A program made the translations under genes and the position numbers. A stretch of DNA of 64,000 nt from Arthrobacter pascens (lineage in GTDB: Bacteria > Actinomycetota > Actinomycetes > Actinomycetales > Micrococcaceae). Numbering within the stretch: position 1 is the stretch's first letter; every line of letters begins with the position of its first letter. The notes beneath the pieces were generated by a model. It searched no databases. It worked only from the letters and a program-made list of their open reading frames with translations, and was not told the DNA's origin. The stretch lies in contig NZ_JAUSWY010000001.1 in NCBI RefSeq assembly GCF_030815585.1, positions 2,852,001 through 2,916,000 on the forward strand, written 5' to 3'. This document shows positions 26,482 to 35,152 of this stretch, in pieces.

Positions 26482-27183
26482 TTGAGCAATCCTCAGGAAC
26501 CGTACCAGCCGGGTCAGACCGGCGCCGTGCCGCAGCAGCCACCGGCACCGCCACAGCAGCCACCGGCACCGCCACAGCACCAGCCCGCAGTACCGTACGG
26601 CACGCCGCAATATGCAGAGCAGCAGCCTCACGGCACACCCCAGTACGGTGCGCCCCAGGCCCCGCAGGGAGCACCAACCCAGGGCCAGTACGGGGCGCCG
26701 GGCCAGTACCCGGCCGCGCCCTTCGGCCTTCCTGGCCAGCAGCCGCCGGCCAGGGACCGCCGGAAGCTGTGGGTCATCCTGGGAATCGTGGGCGGAGTCC
26801 TGCTTCTGGTGGTCCTGGGTGTCGTCATTCTGGTCAACGTAGTGGGCGGGGCGGCCAACCAGGCAAAGGGCCTCGCGGATGGCTTCACCAAGCTGGTCAT
26901 CGCCGGGGAAAGCTCACAAGCCTACGATGACTACCTGGACCCGGCCTTGAAGGAGCAGCTGTCCAAGGAAGACTTCATCGCCGGGGTCCAGAGCCTGGAA
27001 ATGAATGACAGCTGCAAGCCGGCGTACAACGACGTCAAGGTCAGCTCGGAGAACGGTACCAACTCTGCCGATGTGGCCGGCCTCATCACCTGCGACAACA
27101 ACAAAGCGGTTGAACTTGCCTACCGCTTCGAGGGCAAGGATGCGCCCAAGATGATCAACATCAAGCTGCGGCCCAAGGCTTAA
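26482..27183 (+). CDS. Membrane-anchored protein with Pro/Gln-rich N-terminus
   Basis: A 233-residue protein of unknown function. Residues 1-85 are rich in Pro, Gln, Ala and Tyr (QQPPAPP twice, then PQY repeats) and probably face the cytoplasm. RDRRKLWVILGIVGGVLLLVVLGVVILVNVV is a single membrane helix (about 90-115). The C-terminal about 115 residues form an exported domain with two Cys (DSCKPAY, ITCDNN) and the look of a DUF4878/lumazine-like NTF2 domain. The start is TTG at 26482 with a GGAAAGG box. It sits alone downstream of the lrp gene. Confidence 0.75.
   Translation: MSNPQEPYQPGQTGAVPQQPPAPPQQPPAPPQHQPAVPYGTPQYAEQQPHGTPQYGAPQAPQGAPTQGQYGAPGQYPAAPFGLPGQQPPARDRRKLWVILGIVGGVLLLVVLGVVILVNVVGGAANQAKGLADGFTKLVIAGESSQAYDDYLDPALKEQLSKEDFIAGVQSLEMNDSCKPAYNDVKVSSENGTNSADVAGLITCDNNKAVELAYRFEGKDAPKMINIKLRPKA
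26533..26574 (+). repeat. 21-bp perfect tandem duplication in the Pro/Gln-rich coding region
   Basis: Two identical 21-base units (26533-26553 and 26554-26574) each encode QQPPAPP. Such in-frame duplications change the length of the disordered N-terminal tail without a frame shift. Confidence 0.85.
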
Positions 27184-27302
27184 CCGCACTTCCCACCCAT
27201 CCGCACGAACGCATGGTCCGAATTGCTTCCTGAGGGTTCCATCCGGGATCCCACAGTCTGGCTGGGATGGCAGATCCCCGCCCTACCGGAAGGATTCGGG
27301 CC

Positions 27303-27707
27303 ATGCGCACATCTCCGAACCGTCTTATCGCCACCGTCTTCGGTGCCGTCTACCTGCTTGTCGGCCTCCTGGGCTTCGCGGTGACCTCGGGTATCGGCTT
27401 TTTCGCCACCGAGGGCAACAACCTCATCATTTTCGAAGTCAACCCGCTCCACAACGTCATCCACCTGGCCATCGGCGCTGCCCTCCTCTACGCCGGCCTC
27501 AAAAGCACCGCCACGGCCCGTACTGTGAACGCCGGGGTGGGTACGGTGTACCTCCTGGTGGGCGTGGTGGGCCTGTTCCTGCTGAGCTCGCCGCTAAACA
27601 TCATTGCCCTCAACGGGGCGGATAACGTGCTGCACCTTGCCAGTGCCGTGCTCCTCCTGGGTGTGGGCCTGTCCCTGGACAAGTCTCCCGCCACCGCACG
27701 GGCCTAG
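27303..27707 (+). CDS. DUF4383 domain-containing membrane protein
   Basis: A 134-residue protein with four predicted membrane helices. LIATVFGAVYLLVGLLGF is followed by FEVNPLHNVIHLAIGAALLYAG, the characteristic DUF4383 motif, repeated in the second half as LNGADNVLHLASAVLLLGVGL. ATG at 27303 follows a GGAAGG box; upstream in-frame codons to 27267 are not needed. The family is common in actinobacteria and has no known function. The next gene starts six bases after its stop, so the two are probably co-transcribed. Confidence 0.88.
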   Translation: MRTSPNRLIATVFGAVYLLVGLLGFAVTSGIGFFATEGNNLIIFEVNPLHNVIHLAIGAALLYAGLKSTATARTVNAGVGTVYLLVGVVGLFLLSSPLNIIALNGADNVLHLASAVLLLGVGLSLDKSPATARA

Positions 27708-27713
27708 GCCGTC

Positions 27714-28358
27714 ATGGCTCCCCGGGGTTTGGGGGGATCCGTGGAGGGATGGGCAGCCGCCGCAGTCCGGCTCTTCGCCGGTTTCGCAGGGTTCGGGGCG
27801 GGTTCAGTGAACCTGGCTGTCTCCTCGAGCCTGCTTGCGGAGCGGGCGGGGGCCGGCAGCTCCGGGCAGGCAGCGTTCGGCATCCTGGCCGGGCTATGGG
27901 GAGCGGTGCTCGTCCTGGGGACCGTCTTCTCCCTGAACCGTGGCCACTTCCCCGCGCCGGCTTTGTCGGCCACGCTGCTGCTGGTTGCTTCCGGAATCCA
28001 TGTCGCGGCCATTTGGCTCGGCCGTGGACCTTCCTCAGGCCTCAACCTCAGCCACCTTGCGGCGATGCTGCTGACATTGATGATTCTGGCCTCGGCCGCC
28101 TGGCTTCGGCGGAAGGAACAGGACGCGAAACAGCGCCGGGTGGGCCCGCAAGGGAAAAGCACTGACGACGGCGGATTTCCCGCCGCCGTCCGGCCCGGCC
28201 GCCTCCTGCTGGCTGCCTTTGCCGGAGCGGTGCTTGTTGCAGGAATCGCGACGCCGGGGCTTGCCGCTTCCACCGCCGGACAGTATGCCGTCCCGCACGG
28301 CCAGCACGGGGAACAGACAGACGGAACTGGCCATCTACCGAGTCATCATCAGCGCTGA
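27714..28358 (+). CDS. Hypothetical membrane protein
   Basis: A 214-residue protein not assigned to a family. It has four predicted helices in the first 140 residues, a basic segment (RRKEQDAKQRR) followed by a polar stretch, a fifth helix (LLLAAFAGAVLVAGIATPGLAAS) and a His-rich C-terminus (VPHGQHGEQTDGTGHLPSHH). The His-rich tail next to a helix might bind a metal, but this is speculation. It begins six bases after the DUF4383 gene and ends just before a very strong terminator hairpin, so the pair forms a short operon. Confidence 0.65.
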   Translation: MAPRGLGGSVEGWAAAAVRLFAGFAGFGAGSVNLAVSSSLLAERAGAGSSGQAAFGILAGLWGAVLVLGTVFSLNRGHFPAPALSATLLLVASGIHVAAIWLGRGPSSGLNLSHLAAMLLTLMILASAAWLRRKEQDAKQRRVGPQGKSTDDGGFPAAVRPGRLLLAAFAGAVLVAGIATPGLAASTAGQYAVPHGQHGEQTDGTGHLPSHHQR

Positions 28359-28380
28359 GGGGAGGGAAAAGTCCCCGCAC

Positions 28381-28428
28381 AAGACGGAAAGAGTCCCTGT
28401 GCCGTGGCACAGGGACTCTTTCCGTCTT
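28381..28428. terminator. Perfect bidirectional terminator hairpin
   Basis: Two 23-bp arms (28381-28403 and 28406-28428) are exact complements with only two bases between them. The structure lies between a plus-strand operon ending at 28358 and the minus-strand symporter ending at 28470, so it should terminate both. Confidence 0.88.
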
Positions 28429-28469
28429 GGCTTAGCCTGTCAGCCCTTCCGCTGACGGACTCCCGTGTC

Positions 28470-30086
28470 TCAGTGGTCCACGGCCTTCTCGGCGCCGACC
28501 CCGGTCAGGGACCTGACTTCCATTTCGGCCTGCTTGGCGGTGTCCTCCCGCTTCTTGTCCAGCACGGTGCCAAGCCAGCCCAGCAGGAATGCGAGCGGAA
28601 TGGACACGATGCCGGGGTTGCTCAACGGGAAGAAGGCGAAGTTGGCACTCGGGATCATGGATGTCGTGGCACCGGAGACCACCGGTGAGAAGGCGATCAG
28701 GATGATGGCCGACCCCAGGCCGCCGTACATGCTCCACACGGCCCCCTGGGTGGTGAACCGGCGCCAGAACAGCGAGTAGACGATGGTGGGGAGGTTGGCC
28801 GAGGCGGCCACCGCAAAGGCGAGCGCCACGAGGAACGCCACGTTCTGCCCGTTGGCGAAGATGCCGCCGATGATGGCCATCACGCCAATCACCACAACGG
28901 TGCGCCGAGCCACCTTGACCTCAGTGTCGGCGTCGGCCTTGCCCTTGGCGATGACGCTTGCGTAGATGTCGTGGGCAAAGGACGCGGCGGCAGTGATGGT
29001 CAGCCCGGCCACTACGGCCAGAATGGTGGCGAAGGCCACCGCCGAGATGAAGCCGAGGAGCAGCGGTCCGCCGAGATAGAAGGCCAGCAGCGGTGCAGCC
29101 GAGTTAACGCCGCCCGGAGCGGACTTGATGGTTTCTGCCCCCACCAGGGCGGCTGCGCCGTACCCGAGGACCAGCGTGAACAGGTAGAACAGGCCGATCA
29201 GCCAGATGGACCACACCACTGACTTCCGGGCTTCCTTGGCCGTGGGGACGGTGTAGAAGCGCATCAGGACGTGCGGGAGGGCCGCCGTGCCCAGGACCAG
29301 GGCCAGTCCCAGCGACATGAAGTCCAGCTTGGACGTTTCAGACTTGCCGTACTGCAGGCCGGGGTTCAGGATGGCCGGGTTGTTTGCAGTCTCAACGGCA
29401 CCGCCGAGCAGAGCGGAGACGTTAAAGCCATAGATCGCGAGGACCCAGAAGGTCATGACTGCGGCGCCGGCGATCAGCAGAATGGCCTTGATGATCTGCA
29501 CCCACGTGGTGCCCTTCATGCCGCCGATCAGTACGTACATGATCATCAGGGCACCCACCACGATGATCACCAAGGCCTGTCCGCCCCAGTCGCTGATGCC
29601 CAGCAGCAGCGAAATCAGGCTCCCGGCGCCGGCCATCTGGGCCAGCAGATAGAAGAAGCACACGGCCAGCGTGGAGATGGCCGCTGCGATGCGCACCGGA
29701 CGCTGCTTCAGCCGGAAGGAGAGGACATCCGCCATGGTGAACTTGCCGGTGTTCCGGAGCAGTTCGGCCACCAGCAGCAGCGCAACCAGCCAGGCCACCA
29801 GGAAGCCGATGGAGTACATAAAGCCGTCGTACCCGTTGATGGCAATCGCACCCGTGATTCCCAGGAACGATGCGGCGGACAGGTAGTCGCCTGCGATCGC
29901 CGTTCCGTTCTGCGATCCGGTGAATGAACGCCCGGCCGCATAGTAGTCCGCTGCGGTCTTGTTGTTCCGGCTGGCCCGGAGCACGATAATCATGGTGACG
30001 GCCACGAACAGGCCGAAGATCCCCATGTTCAGGAGCGTGGTGTCCTTGAGGGCGGCAACATCAACCGCCGTGGCAATTCCGATCAT
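28470..30086 (-). CDS. Sodium:solute symporter, acetate permease type (ActP-like)
   Basis: A 538-residue symporter of the SSS family with about 13 helices. The N-terminal region AADYYAAGRSFTGSQNGTAIAGDYLSAASFLGITG is the ActP/MctC signature, and the middle shows PHVLMRFYTVPTAKEARKS. It takes up acetate, pyruvate or related monocarboxylates with sodium or protons. The upstream DUF485 gene overlaps its start (ATGA at 30083-30086), the arrangement known from yjcH-actP. Its promoter side carries a near-perfect CRP-type site at 30520-30535. The substrate is a family inference. Confidence 0.92.
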   Translation of the reverse strand: MIGIATAVDVAALKDTTLLNMGIFGLFVAVTMIIVLRASRNNKTAADYYAAGRSFTGSQNGTAIAGDYLSAASFLGITGAIAINGYDGFMYSIGFLVAWLVALLLVAELLRNTGKFTMADVLSFRLKQRPVRIAAAISTLAVCFFYLLAQMAGAGSLISLLLGISDWGGQALVIIVVGALMIMYVLIGGMKGTTWVQIIKAILLIAGAAVMTFWVLAIYGFNVSALLGGAVETANNPAILNPGLQYGKSETSKLDFMSLGLALVLGTAALPHVLMRFYTVPTAKEARKSVVWSIWLIGLFYLFTLVLGYGAAALVGAETIKSAPGGVNSAAPLLAFYLGGPLLLGFISAVAFATILAVVAGLTITAAASFAHDIYASVIAKGKADADTEVKVARRTVVVIGVMAIIGGIFANGQNVAFLVALAFAVAASANLPTIVYSLFWRRFTTQGAVWSMYGGLGSAIILIAFSPVVSGATTSMIPSANFAFFPLSNPGIVSIPLAFLLGWLGTVLDKKREDTAKQAEMEVRSLTGVGAEKAVDH

Positions 30087-30466
30087 TTGGTCACTCCGCT
30101 CACGAGGTTGCCATGCTTATCAAACTCATGGCCTTCGATTTCGTTGCGGATCTCCGCCGCAATGGGGTCCAGCTTCCGGTTGGAGTAGCTGACATACCAG
30201 CCGGTGATGGCGAACGTGGAGACGAACTGCAGCAGGCCCAGGATCAGGCCGACGTTGATGTTGCCCCACACTTTGGTGGACATAAAGCCGACGGCGTAGT
30301 CAGCCAGCAGGACATATGCGAAGTACCACAGCAGGAATGCGATGGCCATGGGGAAAACAAAGCTGCGGTGACGTTTGCGCAGTTCCTGGAACCGCTCTGT
30401 CGACTGGACCTGTTCGAAGTCCACGGACGCCGCTGCGTCCGGAGTCTGGGCATCATTACCCATCAT
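30083..30466 (-). CDS. DUF485 membrane protein (YjcH-like)
   Basis: A 127-residue protein with two helices. FQELRKRHRSFVFPMAIAFLLWYFAYVLLADYA and the second helix ending TGWYVSYSNRKLDPIAAEIR match the DUF485 pattern. Proteins of this family are nearly always encoded with an ActP-type symporter, as here. The role is not established; it may assist folding or assembly of the symporter. The ATG at 30466 follows a TGAGGAGGA box. Confidence 0.9.
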   Translation of the reverse strand: MMGNDAQTPDAAASVDFEQVQSTERFQELRKRHRSFVFPMAIAFLLWYFAYVLLADYAVGFMSTKVWGNINVGLILGLLQFVSTFAITGWYVSYSNRKLDPIAAEIRNEIEGHEFDKHGNLVSGVTK

Positions 30467-30519
30467 TCCTCCTCATTGAGACTTGCCTGGTTCACACCGG
30501 CTGAACAGAGCCCTGCCCA

Positions 30520-30535
30520 TGTGACTGCTATCACT
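30520..30535. promoter_or_regulatory. CRP/GlxR-type site upstream of the DUF485-symporter operon
   Basis: TGTGA-N6-TCACT at 30520-30535 matches the cAMP-receptor consensus with one mismatch in the last base. It lies 54-69 bases upstream of the DUF485 start codon and in the region shared with the divergent kinase gene, a position suited to activation of the symporter operon. Confidence 0.5.
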
Positions 30536-30635
30536 ATGCGTGGTGGCGTGCGCTGCACGCCAGAGCCAGCGCGGGAACGGTCGCTCAACGGTCTCGATGC
30601 TGCGGCAAACGGCACGCGCCGCTACGCTGGGCACC

Positions 30636-31860
30636 ATGCCGGACTCCCCGCTCCTGACCGCCGCCGCCGTCGCCGTGATCGCCTTGGCGATTGCCGTCGT
30701 CGTCGGCGTGGGACTCAAGGTGCTGCGGTCCTTCCGCGAGCTGGGCACCGATGCTGAACGCGCAACCTACAACACCCTGCATGCCGCGTCCCGCGCGGGC
30801 CAGCACCTGCGAACGGGACTGAACCAGGCGGGCGCCGCGAAAGCGAGCCGGCAACTGCGGAACCTGCTCGGCTGTGATGCGCTGGCCATCACTGACACCG
30901 CGGACGTACTGGCGTGGGACGGGTCCGCGGAGGAACTGAAACCGCTGCTGATGGGCCTCGCCGCGGACGTGCTGGTCGGCGGCAGGACCACCGTGCTGCA
31001 GCCGGGGGGATCTCGTTCCCGGCGGCGAAGGCGGACGCGGCCGGGCCGCGGAGGGACGGCATGCCGCCGCCATGGCCGCGGTCATCGCGCCGGTGCGGGC
31101 CGGCTCGCGCGTGGTAGGGGTTGTAGCGGCATTTGCCCCGTCAGCGGGTGCGGGGCTGGTCCGGGCCACCAGCGAAGTGGCAGACTGGGTGGCCGTCCAG
31201 GTGGAACTGGCTGAACTGGACGCGTCCCGCACCCTGTTGATGGAAGCAGAGGTACGTGCCCTCCGGGCCCAGATCAGCCCGCACTTCATCTACAACTCGC
31301 TCAACGCCATCGCCTCGTTCATCAACACGGATCCGGTGCGTGCCCGCGAACTGGTGGTCGAGTTCGCCGACTTCACGAGGTATTCGTTCCGGCGCCACGG
31401 CGATTTCACCACGCTGGCCGAAGAGCTCCGCTGCATCGACCGGTACCTGCTGCTCGAGCGCGCCCGCTTCGGCGACAGGGTGCAGGTCAGCCTGCAGATC
31501 GCACCGGAAGTCCTAAGCACTGTGATCCCCTTCCTGAGCCTGCAGCCCCTTGTGGAGAACGCTGTCCGGCATGGGCTGGAGGCCAAGGAAGGCCCCGGCC
31601 ATATCAGCATTACCGCCAACGACTCGGGTGCCTTCGCGGAAGTGACCATCGAGGACGACGGCGTGGGCATGGACCCTGTCCAGCTCCAGTCAATGCTGGC
31701 CGGCCACAGCGACGGCGACCATGTGGGACTGCGGAACGTGGACGCCAGGCTCCGGCAGGTCTACGGGGACGAACACGGGCTGGTGATCGAGACAGCCCCT
31801 GGCGAAGGAACCCTGATCACCATGCGGGTGCCCAAGTCCCAGCCGGGCCACGACGCCTGA
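30636..31860 (+). pseudogene. LytS-type sensor histidine kinase split by a one-base frameshift
   Basis: Two overlapping reading frames together give one kinase of about 407 residues: 30636 to about 31009 in one frame, then to 31860 in another. The first part has one helix (LLTAAAVAVIALAIAVVVGVGL) and the start of a GAF-like sensor domain. The second has AQISPHFIYNSLNAIASFI with the phospho-accepting His, LQPLVENAVRHG (N box), EDDGVGMD and GLRNVDARL. The frame changes at a run of six G (31004-31009). Removing one G restores a continuous GAF domain. It may be a true inactivating mutation, a sequencing error in the homopolymer, or slippage. The response regulator follows 39 bases later. Confidence 0.85.
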
Positions 31861-31899
31861 GCTCTGTCCGGCTAACGCAACGCAGCTAATGTAGGAACC

Positions 31900-32619
31900 A
31901 TGATTAATGTCCTCGTCGCCGACGACGAGCTGCCTGCCGTGGAGGAACTGGCCTACCTCCTGGGCAGGGACGACCGGATCGGCATCATCCACCGGGCGTC
32001 CTCCGGCAGCGAGGCCCTGCGCGCCCTCAGCACGGAAACCGTGGATGCAGTCTTCCTGGACATCCACATGCCGGCGGTGTCCGGCCTGGATATTGCACGC
32101 GCCATTGCCCGCAGCAGCCACCCGCCGGCCGTCGTGTTCGTGACGGCGGACGAGGAATGCGCCCTGGAAGCCTTCGAGCTCGCCGCGGTGGACTACCTGC
32201 TCAAGCCCGTACGTGCCGAGCGGCTGGCCCGTTCCGTGGGCCGGATCAGCGAACTGCTGCGCGATGGCGGACCGGCTCCTGAGATGATCACCGTGGACCA
32301 GGGCGGCACCACCCGGATGATCAGGCGCGACGACGTCACGTACGTCCAGGCGCAGGGTGACTACGCGAGACTGCACACGGCGGATGCCAGCTACCTCATC
32401 AGGGTCCCGCTGGCCGATCTGGAGCAGCAGTGGGCCGAGGCCGGCTTTATCCGCACGCACCGGTCCTACCTGGTGGCCCTGAAGCATGTCACCTCCATGA
32501 AACTGGCGGCGGACAAGCCCAGCGTCACGGTGGCTGGGGCCAGCCTGCCCATCAGCCGCCGCCACCTGCCCACGGTCCGGGAGAAGCTGGAAGCCACCCG
32601 CATCCGGCCACAGGCATGA
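31900..32619 (+). CDS. LytTR-family response regulator
   Basis: A 239-residue regulator. The receiver domain has the acidic pair VADDE, the phosphorylation Asp in VFLDIHMP (Asp54) and the switch Lys in DYLLKPV. The C-terminal LytTR DNA-binding domain has RRDDVTYVQAQGDYARLHT, FIRTHRSYLVALKHV and ISRRHLPTV. It is the partner of the adjacent LytS-type kinase. Its stop overlaps the next start (ATGA at 32616-32619). Because symporter genes flank the pair on both sides, control of monocarboxylate uptake is the likely job, which is inference. Confidence 0.95.
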   Translation: MINVLVADDELPAVEELAYLLGRDDRIGIIHRASSGSEALRALSTETVDAVFLDIHMPAVSGLDIARAIARSSHPPAVVFVTADEECALEAFELAAVDYLLKPVRAERLARSVGRISELLRDGGPAPEMITVDQGGTTRMIRRDDVTYVQAQGDYARLHTADASYLIRVPLADLEQQWAEAGFIRTHRSYLVALKHVTSMKLAADKPSVTVAGASLPISRRHLPTVREKLEATRIRPQA

Positions 32620-32966
32620 CACGCGTGCGGGTCACGGCCCCGCGGTCCCCGGCCAGGCCGGCCAGGGACACGCGCGAGGCAGCCGAGGAATCGGAAGTAG
32701 GCCAGGTCTTCGTCCGGTCCCTCATCCGCTCCCAGCTTCGATTGGCCCTGGTGGTGGCCGGCGGGTTCCTGCTGATCCTGGGCGCGTTCCCGCTGCTACT
32801 TGCGGCCGTCCCCGGCCTTGCGGAGACCCGGGTGGCGGGCATCCCCTTCGACTGGCTGCTGATCGGCGCGGGCATCTACCCGGTGATCGGCCTGAGCGCA
32901 TGGCTGTTCATCCGGACTGCAACGCGGAACGAGGCCAGGTACCGCGACCTGGCCGAGGACCAGTGA
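32616..32966 (+). CDS. Small membrane partner of symporter (DUF485-like arrangement)
   Basis: A 116-residue protein with a polar N-terminus of about 35 residues and two helices (LALVVAGGFLLILGAFPLLLAA and FDWLLIGAGIYPVIGLSAWLFI), then a basic/acidic tail. Size, topology and position just before a symporter gene match the DUF485 protein at 30083-30466, though the sequence is different. ATG at 32616 overlaps the response-regulator stop. The longer upstream frame is the antisense-free continuation inside the regulator gene and is rejected. The role is unknown. Confidence 0.75.
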   Translation: MTRVRVTAPRSPARPARDTREAAEESEVGQVFVRSLIRSQLRLALVVAGGFLLILGAFPLLLAAVPGLAETRVAGIPFDWLLIGAGIYPVIGLSAWLFIRTATRNEARYRDLAEDQ

Positions 32967-32973
32967 GCCGGCC

Positions 32974-34440
32974 GTGAATCCAGCAGTAGCCATTGTGGCG
33001 CTCACGGTAGTTTCGCTGGCCACGGCGGTGATCGGCTTCTACGGCCTCAGGATTTCCCGCACCACCGGAGACTTTTATGTGGCCTCCCGGACGGTGCGGC
33101 CGTGGTGGAACGCCTCCGCGATCGGCGGCGAGTATCTGTCCGCGGCAAGCTTCCTGGGCGTGGCGGGACTCATCCTGCTTTCGGGCACGGATGCGCTCTG
33201 GTTCCCGGTGGGCTACACCGCCGGATACCTGATGCTGCTGCTTTTTGTCGCCGCCCCGCTGCGACGGTCCGGCGCCTACACCATCCCGGACTTCACCGAG
33301 GCCCGGCTGGACTCGCTTGCCGTCCGCAGGGTGACCAGCCTGGTGGTGGTTGTGGTGGGATGGCTGTACATCGTCCCGCAGCTCCACGGTGCCGCGCTGA
33401 CAATCAGGATCACCACCGGTCTGCCGTCCTGGGTGGGATCTGTCGCCGTGGTTGTGGTGGTCTGCCTGTCAGTGGTGGCCGGCGGCATGCGTTCCATCAC
33501 CTTTGTCCAGGCCTTCCAATACTGGCTCAAGCTCACCGCCCTCGCCGTGCCCCTCATCTTCATCGCGTTTGTCCTGGCGGGCAACGGGACTCCCGCCGTG
33601 GCCCAGGCCGCCGTCAATCCCACCGGCCTCGCACCTGCCGGACCGTACCAGAACATCTCGCTGCTCGTGGCGCTGCTCTTCGGGACGCTGGGGCTGCCGC
33701 ATGTCCTGGTGCGCTTCTACACCAACCCTGACGGGCAGTCGGCGCGCCGGACCACCCTCATCGTGCTGGGGCTCCTCTCCGTCTTTTACCTGTTCCCCAC
33801 CGCTTACGGGCTGGCTGGCCGGCTGTTCGCCCCGGACGTTGCCCGCTCGGGGCAGGCCGATGCCGTGGTGCTGCTGCTGCCTGGGCAGCTGGTCGGCGGA
33901 ACCGCCGGCGATCTGCTGTCTGCCCTCGTGGTCGGCGGCGCTTTTGCCGCCTTCCTGTCCACCACCTCGGGCCTGGTGGTTTCCCTGGCCGGTGTGATCA
34001 GCCAGGACGTCCTCGGTGGAAGCGTCCGGGGATTCCGGCTGGCCGCCGTGATCTCGGCAGTGGTCCCGTTGGGTTTCTCCTTCATGACGGACTCGCTGGC
34101 CCTGGCAGGCAGCGTGGGCTTGGTGTTCGCCTTCACGGCCTCCACTGTCTGCCCGGTGCTCCTGCTGGGAATCTGGTGGCGGGGGCTCACGGACGCCGGC
34201 GCCATTGCCGGGATGGTAACCGGCGGCATGCTGTGCGGCGGAGCCATGATTTATGGTGCGGCCGCGGGAGCCGCCGGCACCCCGTTCTGGCTGGCCCAGC
34301 CGGCAGCCTGGACCGTGCCCGCCGCCTTTGCCGTGATGGTGCTCGTATCGCGCGCCACAAGGGGGCGGGTGCCCAGGACCATGTCCCGGGTCATGACCCG
34401 CCTGCATACTCCAGAAAGGCCGTTGGTTACGGAACGTTGA
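32974..34440 (+). CDS. Sodium:solute symporter, second copy
   Basis: A 488-residue SSS-family transporter with about 13 helices. FYVASRTVRPWWNASAIGGEYLSAASFLGVAG and LPHVLVRFYTNPDGQSARRT are the same conserved positions as in the minus-strand symporter at 28470-30086, but the two are clearly diverged. GTG at 32974 follows the upstream stop by seven bases. The four genes kinase, regulator, small membrane protein and symporter read as one operon. The substrate is likely a short monocarboxylate. Confidence 0.92.
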   Translation: MNPAVAIVALTVVSLATAVIGFYGLRISRTTGDFYVASRTVRPWWNASAIGGEYLSAASFLGVAGLILLSGTDALWFPVGYTAGYLMLLLFVAAPLRRSGAYTIPDFTEARLDSLAVRRVTSLVVVVVGWLYIVPQLHGAALTIRITTGLPSWVGSVAVVVVVCLSVVAGGMRSITFVQAFQYWLKLTALAVPLIFIAFVLAGNGTPAVAQAAVNPTGLAPAGPYQNISLLVALLFGTLGLPHVLVRFYTNPDGQSARRTTLIVLGLLSVFYLFPTAYGLAGRLFAPDVARSGQADAVVLLLPGQLVGGTAGDLLSALVVGGAFAAFLSTTSGLVVSLAGVISQDVLGGSVRGFRLAAVISAVVPLGFSFMTDSLALAGSVGLVFAFTASTVCPVLLLGIWWRGLTDAGAIAGMVTGGMLCGGAMIYGAAAGAAGTPFWLAQPAAWTVPAAFAVMVLVSRATRGRVPRTMSRVMTRLHTPERPLVTER

Positions 34441-34480
34441 GGTCTGTCCGTCAGGGCCGCTGCGGAGCAGTTCAGCCGAT

Positions 34481-35065
34481 TCAGTCGATGGCGGCCATCA
34501 GTTCAACCACGCGGTCCAGGAATGCATCAACCTGGCTTTCCTCGTACCCGTCCTTGCCTGCCGCGGGCCGGAAGACTGCCCGGCGGACGTTGTCCACGCT
34601 GAGCGGCTTGTCCTCTTCCAGGTAGCCGATGAGGTCGCGGCAGAGGTTGTCCACGTCCAGGGTGTTGTAACTGCGGGTCTTGTTCTTGGCCGGGCGCCGG
34701 AAGCGCTCACCGTCCGGCCTGTGCAGCCGGCCCCGGAGGATCCCGGACAGGCGGCCGATCTCGCGGAGCCACGCTTCCTCGCCGCCGGCAGCAATCAGTT
34801 CGTCCCGCTCGCGGCGCGCGAAAGCGTCTTCGAGCCTGTCCAGGGCGGCATCCACCACGGCGGCCGAGTACCCACCCTTGACGGGGTCAAAGGAGACGGC
34901 ACGGACGTCGCCGCTCTTGATGCCGTGGACCGCCGTCTTTGGTGATTCCAGCGAGACCCGGGCCCGCTGGAGAAATTGGTCCACCTGCTTGGCGTTGTAG
35001 CCGTACTCGTTTCGCTGCACGCGTTCAAATGACGCGGGAATCTGCCGTTGAAAATCCACTGCCAC
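34481..35065 (-). CDS. DivIVA-like protein with four short hook-type motifs
   Basis: A 194-residue soluble protein. The pattern G/S-Y-N-x(3)-V-D-x-x-L-x-R recurs four times: EYGYNAKQVDQFLQR (residues 20-34), KGGYSAAVVDAALDR (63-77), RSYNTLDVDNLCRD (131-144) and DGYEESQVDAFLDR (172-185). In DivIVA proteins one such motif lies at the N-terminus, followed by a long coiled coil; here there is no long coiled coil. The start is ATG at 35065, 88 bases downstream of cdsA. It may bind membranes or the division machinery, but nothing shows this directly. Confidence 0.85.
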   Translation of the reverse strand: MAVDFQRQIPASFERVQRNEYGYNAKQVDQFLQRARVSLESPKTAVHGIKSGDVRAVSFDPVKGGYSAAVVDAALDRLEDAFARRERDELIAAGGEEAWLREIGRLSGILRGRLHRPDGERFRRPAKNKTRSYNTLDVDNLCRDLIGYLEEDKPLSVDNVRRAVFRPAAGKDGYEESQVDAFLDRVVELMAAID

Positions 35066-35152
35066 TATGTTTCCTTCAATGCTCTTCAGCCGGATCGGTT
35101 TCGCACCAGTCTATTGGGGTTGCCGGAGTTCTTGGGTGCCGGGCAGGTCTGG

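Noticed and set aside
31004..31009. Programmed ribosomal frameshifting at the six-G run in the kinase gene
   Set aside because: The run is not a known slippery heptamer and no downstream stimulatory structure is evident, so a mutation or sequence error is the simpler reading.
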